DNA of 64,000 nt from contig JAQFVV010000013.1 of NCBI GenBank assembly GCA_028023455.1, positions 3,288,001 through 3,352,000 on the forward strand, given 5' to 3'. Position 1 is the first letter of the stretch, and the number at the start of each line of letters is the position of its first letter. Under the pieces are notes generated by a model. It saw only the letters and a program-made list of their open reading frames with translations, was not told the origin of the DNA and did not search any database. This stretch comes from Epiperipatus broadwayi (Eukaryota > Onychophora > Udeonychophora > Euonychophora > Peripatidae). Both the position numbers and the translations under genes were made by a program. Below are positions 59,376 to 64,000 of this stretch, piece after piece.

Positions 59376-60837
59376 AAAATCTATTATCATAAAAATCAAA
59401 GATAAAAATGGAGTTAATACACAAACATGTTTAAACATCAGTTTTCATTTCAAATGCTCAAATTTTCTGTCTGCAATAATAACACATTTTCATTCACTAA
59501 TTAACAGTCCATTAATTTCAAACAGTGAATTGACCAAATAAAAAAAACCAATATACAAATCATAATTTCCTTTCTAATACTTTTTCTTGTGTTGCTTGCC
59601 AACAAAAATCATATCTTAAGCACTTCTTGATTCCGTAAAACCAAACAGAGTTACTAGTCATCATTAATATGTAAATGGAAAGAAACTTATACAAAAACTT
59701 TGAAAATACTTTTGCTGTAACTAATAATAATGATAATCCATGGTAATACAGTAATCGTGTCTACTCCCTCTATTTTGAAAAATTGAAATAATATAAGCAT
59801 CCTTAAGATCAAGAGAAAAATTTCACGAGTCCATATATTCCTAAAAGTTTTAATATTTTTGAAGCCAATATATCTCTGTTACCTCTTAAGGAACATGCAA
59901 CCATTACATTTTACGATTACAAAGAATTGTAATTAATTTTACTAAGCAGAATATCTATGACCAAATCTAAATTAGTAGATAAATTAAACATATTACTGAA
60001 TTTATAATTTCAATTCTTGTATCATTATTCAAAAGATTATCAAAATAATCCATTCATCTAGTTGAAATATCATTCCAATCATTAACAGTGATGAATTTAA
60101 AATATTATAATGCTGTTTTTCATGTCCATATATTATTTTCAATTCGTTAAATAAAAGGATCTGCATCTCCTCAATTTAATATACCAATCATTTTTCATCT
60201 TTCTTATCAATTGATGAACTCTATTTTTAAATCTCTACTAATCTGAAAAATAAATTGAATGTTGGGATCTTTAAAATCATTAAATTCTCCCAAGCAGAAA
60301 ATGCCATATTACTTTTTAATCAAATCACTAATAATAAGATCATTGTTAGAAAACTAATCATGATTAATCTTTTCAGTGAACATAAGAGTAGATTAATTGA
60401 AAATTCTAATTATCAATTTTAGTATAAAATAACATGAACATCATATGATTTTAAACCAATGAACATCAATTTTCTTGTGAATATGATTTTTTTAAAATGC
60501 TTCTAGCAATTTAATTTTTAAAACAGGCAAAACTCTCCATACAATAGTGCCACTCAGTTATGAGCAAGCATAACATGTGATGTTTAGTAATTTAATTTTT
60601 GAGCATACTAATCCATAATATATCTAATAATTGGTAATTGTAAGTCCTAATGTAATATGAATTTCTATATTCTGATTGCTAATTACAATGTAATCAATTA
60701 AATATTATGGTTTGAATATGGATATATCCATTTTTTTTCTGTTTAAACCAAGTGTTTGTGATAAACGATCTCTCACAGAAGTAATATAATTTTTTTCCTC
60801 TTTTTCCTTTTCTTATGTATTGTTTTCTACTTTTACA
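59376..60837 (-). other. AT-rich DNA, possible RT-like fragment
   Basis: Around 59845-59740 the minus strand reads FFLDLKDAYIISIFQNRGSR, loosely like an RT motif A block (LDLKDAF). No other motif in correct order was found, so this may be chance or a very old relic. Confidence 0.15.
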
Positions 60838-61141
60838 TATCATACCATTTGCAACTTCCTTAAACACTTAAACAATACTATTTTTTACATGAAAACTTTA
60901 TTCTAACAGTTTCAACTGTCCTGCAGTCATCCTCAGAGCTACAATATCCAAATATATAATTATACAATTAATGCATTTTATACACATTCATATACATAAT
61001 TAAATGCACAAATAAAACATACATTTTAACCTGACCATTATAAATAATCATTTCTCATTTTATTATTTTACTCATAATTAATTCTATCCACATTAATTTA
61101 ATTTGAAAAACTTTAACTTTTTATTCTACTATTTAATACAT
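60838..61141 (-). repeat. PLE pLTR (3' copy)
   Basis: Left-hand terminal repeat, in the same orientation as the coding region. It contains the hammerhead-like motif at 60905-60945 and ends with CATTTGCAACTTCC near 60840. Matched in inverse by 63201-63536. Confidence 0.8.
60905..60945 (-). ncRNA. Hammerhead-like motif of the PLE pLTR
   Basis: The minus strand reads GTAGCT, CTGAGGA, T, GACTG, CAGGA, CAGTT, GAAACTGTTAG. CTGANGA and GAAA are present and stem II is GACTG/CAGTT (one G.U), but one additional U sits between the core and stem II. PLE-borne hammerheads have short stem III and are known from the family; whether this variant cleaves is uncertain. Confidence 0.55.
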
Positions 61142-61329
61142 ATTATTGTCTATTTATTTATATTTTAATCAAACCTTTTCTTAAATATTTTATAATTAAC
61201 TATTAACTTTTTCCACACTACAAATTACTTTTTTATATTAAAAAATTACCTCTTTACAAATAGTCAAAATAAGAGTCATAGATCACATGACTCAATTCTC
61301 TTAAGCTTGTAAGATTATACCTCTTTACA

Positions 61330-61663
61330 ATTCTATTATTTGTATAATTAATCATTTTTATATTTTCTCAAACCTATGACCTGTTTCTAATGAATGCAAT
61401 TAAATAAGTGATCTCTTAACATATTTATGTTGAATTAATCTTGTATAAATTGAATTCTTTGTTTCTCCTACATAATTAGTTTTTATATTTTTACTTTTAC
61501 ACAATTTGCATTCAATTTTATGTACTCCATTTATGCATTTTTCTACTTTTCTCACATATTTATTATCTAATATAGTAAGTACATTCTTCCTTCTTTTATT
61601 TATTATCTTAAATTTTATTATATTATTAAACTTTTTACTAGTTCTAATAATTATTTTATTCAT
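61330..61663 (-). pseudogene. PLE GIY-YIG endonuclease domain
   Basis: Frame 61663-61400 ends a basic linker (FKIINKRRKN) and then shows VHKIECKLCKSKNIKTNYVG followed by ETKNSIYTRLIQHK: the linker cysteines C-x2-C, the YVG half of the GIY-YIG pair, the ET pair and the Arg of TRL typical of PLE nucleases. A frameshift near 61400 leads to LHSLETGHRFEKI, the E-H/E.GH block. The final KEA...NRD block is unrecognisable. The nuclease would nick target DNA for reverse transcription. Confidence 0.8.
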
Positions 61664-61949
61664 ACTTTTTAAAATACTATTATTATAAGTTTTATTACCT
61701 ATATATTTATTATCTATTTTATTTTTTCTACATACTATCCCATTATTAAATTTTTCTTCTGATTTTCTTATACTTTCTTCTATAACTTTTCTGAATAGTC
61801 ATTATCCCTAAACTCTTATCAATTCTAACTGTTTACTAAAATCTTCTTCATTTGAGCAATAATTCCAAACTCTATATATTCTTGAATTTACACTATTTAT
61901 TTTATATTTAACATCTATATTCAAATTCCAATTACTTATATTACTATCT

Positions 61950-63190
61950 ATATTAGTCTTTTTTATATACATATGTCTCTATTCTGCATTCACCATTTTT
62001 ATATGACTTTATTAACAAAATATCTAAATACGATAATTTATTATCATTTTTTTCTTCCATTGTAAATTTTATATTTTTATCTAACTTATTAATCTCTTCA
62101 AGATACATATCTATTTGCCTTTGACTCTTATTAAAAATCAATAAGTAATCATCAACATACCTTTTCATAAAAATTGGACCATTACTATTATTAATCATTA
62201 ATCTTCCATTTTCTCCATATATATATAATTACTAAGTACCCCACTTAATGCGCCTCCTATTAGTAATTCCTTTTTTTGTTTATTGTTTATAATATTCTAC
62301 ATTAAACTCAAATGTAATTTCCTTACAACTAATTCTCATTATTTTTCTCAATTTCTCTATTGGTATTTAAATTTCTTTATATTTATCATTTCTATATCTT
62401 TTAACTGATAATTCCATTGCTTCTTCCACATTTATATTTATATACATTGACACAACATCTATTTTCACCATAGTCAACTTATAATTACTATATTCATTTA
62501 TTTCATCTTATATTAATTCTTTATTATTTTTAATATAAAAACTACTTTTATCAATTAATATATTTCTTAAAAATATTATTTGATATCCATTTAAATATTC
62601 TATCAAAATATAAATTTGCATAATTTATAATTGGTCTTAAAGGCATCCCTTCTTTAAATATTTTTGGTGCTCCATATATTATTGCCATACCACAATCTTT
62701 ATTTCCCAAAAATGCAAATATTTTTCTATCTATTAATTCATTATTATATAATCCTTTTACTAACACATAAATCTTCCCATTTTTAAATTTAATATCTTTT
62801 TTTATCTTAATAAAATACTTCTCTGACAACAATTTATTCATTTTACCAATATATTCTTTATTCATTAATATTAATTTATTACCTTTATCTGACTTTACAA
62901 ACACTATTTCTTTTTCATATTTATCTCTTATTTTTTTTAATCTCTTTTATTTTAATTACATTATTTAAATTATTTATCTCCTTATTTTTCTTTTTATCCT
63001 TATTTTCAATACTTAACTTTTTATTTTGTATATCATGTTATTTACTTCCTTAAAACTTTCCATCAATAATTTATCATTCATATTAATTACATTATTAATA
63101 TCCTTATTTTGATAATAAAATAAACTATAATTATTCTCTAAATACTTTTGTGTGCTTTTATTACTAATATTTGCACTTATATTATACCTT
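61950..63190 (-). pseudogene. Penelope-type reverse transcriptase (frameshifted)
   Basis: From 5' to 3' on the minus strand: a Lys/Asn-rich N-terminus (NISANISNKSTQKYLENNYS, about 63180); FVKSDKGNKLILMNKEYIGK (62904 on), the PLE 'ADKGN..VVM....Y' block; CGMAIIYGAPKIFKEGMPLR PI (about 62690-62630), the 'P..YGLPKIHK...PLRPI' block; GGALSGVLSNYIY (about 62255-62215); and FMKRYVDDYLLIFNKSQRQI (62170-62110) with an intact YVDD catalytic motif, then KFTMEEKNDNKLSYLDILL. Frames change at about 62905, 62551-62260 and 61953. The enzyme family primes synthesis at nicked targets and, in related elements, at telomeres. This copy is dead by frameshifts. Confidence 0.85.
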
Positions 63191-63200
63191 TATTTATTTA

Positions 63201-63536
63201 TTAAATAGTAGAATAAAAATTAAAATTTTTTAAAATGAAAATGATAATAAATAATTTTAAAAATATAATCAAGTAATATAAAATAAATGTGGATAGAAAT
63301 AATTATGAGTAAAGTAATAAAATGGGAAATGATTATTTATAATGGTCAGGTTAAAATGTATGTTTTATTTGTATATATATATGACTTGCTTTATTGATTA
63401 TTATAATTGTATAATTATATATTTGGATATTGTAGCTCTGATGATGACTGCAGGAAAATCAAAATTGTTAGAATAAAGTTTTCATATAAAAAATAGTATT
63501 GTTAAATTGTTTAAGGAAGTTATAAATGGTATGATA
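63201..63536 (+). repeat. PLE pLTR (5' copy, inverted)
   Basis: Inverse complement of 60838-61141, from ATTAAATAGTAGAATAAAAA to TTATAAATGGTATGATAAAC. It retains CTGATGATGACTGCAGG (63438-63454), but the GAAA has become CAAAA, so its hammerhead-like motif is degraded. Inverted orientation of the upstream pLTR is a known PLE arrangement. Confidence 0.8.
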
Positions 63537-64000
63537 AACAATCTCTGTATTATGCAAAAATTCAATAATAGCAGGTCCTTTGAGTTTTACAACACTGATC
63601 TCAGGAAATTTGATGATTTGATGTTATAGCTATAACAATAGTATCTGACAAGGAATAATAAGTAATCATAACATTAAATAGATGTAAAAACTGATTTTTT
63701 ATTTAATATTCAGACATTATTAAAACTAAAATTCATTCTTGTTTCTCTGAATATATTAATGGTAATTTCAGATCATTTTTAATCTGCACTCAAATTAAAA
63801 TAATAGACCTAATTCATCCTATACACTAAAAATGTCAAAAAACTGAGCTTATAAAACAACAGAGTTAAAAGATAGATATCTTCTATTTTTTTGTAGTTGT
63901 TGATATTACATAACTCAGTGGGTTGTAGTTATTTCCATTTCAATTACATATATATAAAATAGAATACAATATATATATATGTGTGTGTTAAGTGATGTAC
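63537..64000. other. AT-rich DNA to the window end
   Basis: No feature beyond short (TA)n/(GT)n runs near 63967-63990. Confidence 0.5.

Larger units (their letters stand above)
60838..63536 (-). mobile_element. Penelope-like retroelement with inverted terminal pLTRs
   Basis: A 2.7-kb unit read on the minus strand: inverted pLTR (63536-63201), RT (about 63190-61950), GIY-YIG nuclease (about 61663-61330), direct pLTR (61141-60838). The two ends are complementary over about 300 bp (for example CATACCATTT...AACTTCCTTAA at the left against TTAAGGAAGTTATAAATGG at the right). Inverted pLTRs, a YVDD Penelope RT and a C-terminal GIY-YIG nuclease together are diagnostic of PLEs. Both pLTRs carry a hammerhead-like motif, as reported for PLEs. 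The coding region is broken. Confidence 0.85.

Noticed and set aside
61506-61688. Plus-strand open frame of 60 codons, Leu/Ile-rich
   Set aside because: Antisense of the PLE nuclease linker; composition is a by-product of its Lys/Asn-rich coding strand.
1-64000. CRISPR arrays, bacterial operons or a prophage
   Set aside because: No regularly spaced repeats, no Shine-Dalgarno-preceded frames and no dense coding; all recognisable elements are of eukaryotic types.
1-64000. Conventional tRNA or rRNA genes
   Set aside because: Only tRNA-like B boxes inside repeats were found; no full cloverleaf with acceptor stem and no rRNA-like sequence.

Overview
The window is strongly A+T-rich (by eye about three quarters), full of homopolymer and AT runs, and almost free of open frames longer than chance. 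It has no operons, ribosome-binding sites, dense genes or complete host gene. The recognisable content is eukaryotic mobile DNA: RTE-like and other non-LTR retrotransposons, Penelope-like elements (PLE), a mariner relic, foldback elements and tRNA-like short repeats carrying hammerhead ribozymes. This fits an intergenic or intronic region of an AT-rich invertebrate animal genome. I cannot name the species from sequence alone.

Layout. 1-12 kb: mostly unassigned AT-rich DNA with an exact 124-bp tandem duplication (2.43 kb), two copies of a short dispersed repeat (3.0 and 3.3 kb), an unidentified coding-like relic (6.7 kb) and a possible tRNA-derived SINE (10.6-11.0 kb). 12.3-19.5 kb: an inverted pair of hammerhead-bearing repeats, a near-perfect 146-bp foldback flanked by TTAA, a dead mariner (16.24-17.11 kb), a tandem dimer of about 246-bp units each with a hammerhead site (17.8-18.2 kb), and a foldback tRNA-like element with an exact 13-bp target-site duplication (19.2 kb). 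22-26.5 kb: a solo PLE GIY-YIG endonuclease C-terminus, several inverted repeats, a higher-GC block with a TATA-like promoter, and an inverted tandem array of a 332-bp unit into which an 863-bp TIR element has jumped. 30.3-40.3 kb: a 5'-truncated RTE copy, one candidate host terminal exon (33.2 kb, minus), a minus-strand LINE with a zf-RVT-type C-terminus, and an older minus-strand RTE relic. 41.4-42.6 kb: a second cluster of hammerhead-bearing repeats with the best-preserved ribozyme. 44.2-48.4 kb: a decayed minus-strand LINE split by an RTE insertion. 53-60 kb: diverged tandem duplications and weak RT relics. 60.8-63.5 kb: a Penelope-like element with inverted terminal pLTRs that carry hammerhead-like motifs.

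How the parts relate. Autonomous retroelements (RTE, PLE, LINE) could have supplied reverse transcriptase for the small non-coding repeats. The most notable signal is that at least two non-coding repeat families contain all the core nucleotides of a type I hammerhead ribozyme (CUGANGA, stem II hairpin, GAA, very short stem III, cleavable H17). One is linked to a tRNA-like B box and the other is arranged as a head-to-tail dimer. This resembles the Schistosoma Sm-alpha SINE-like repeats and animal retrozymes, and points to small self-cleaving, possibly circular, RNA retroelements. All protein-coding copies seen are broken.
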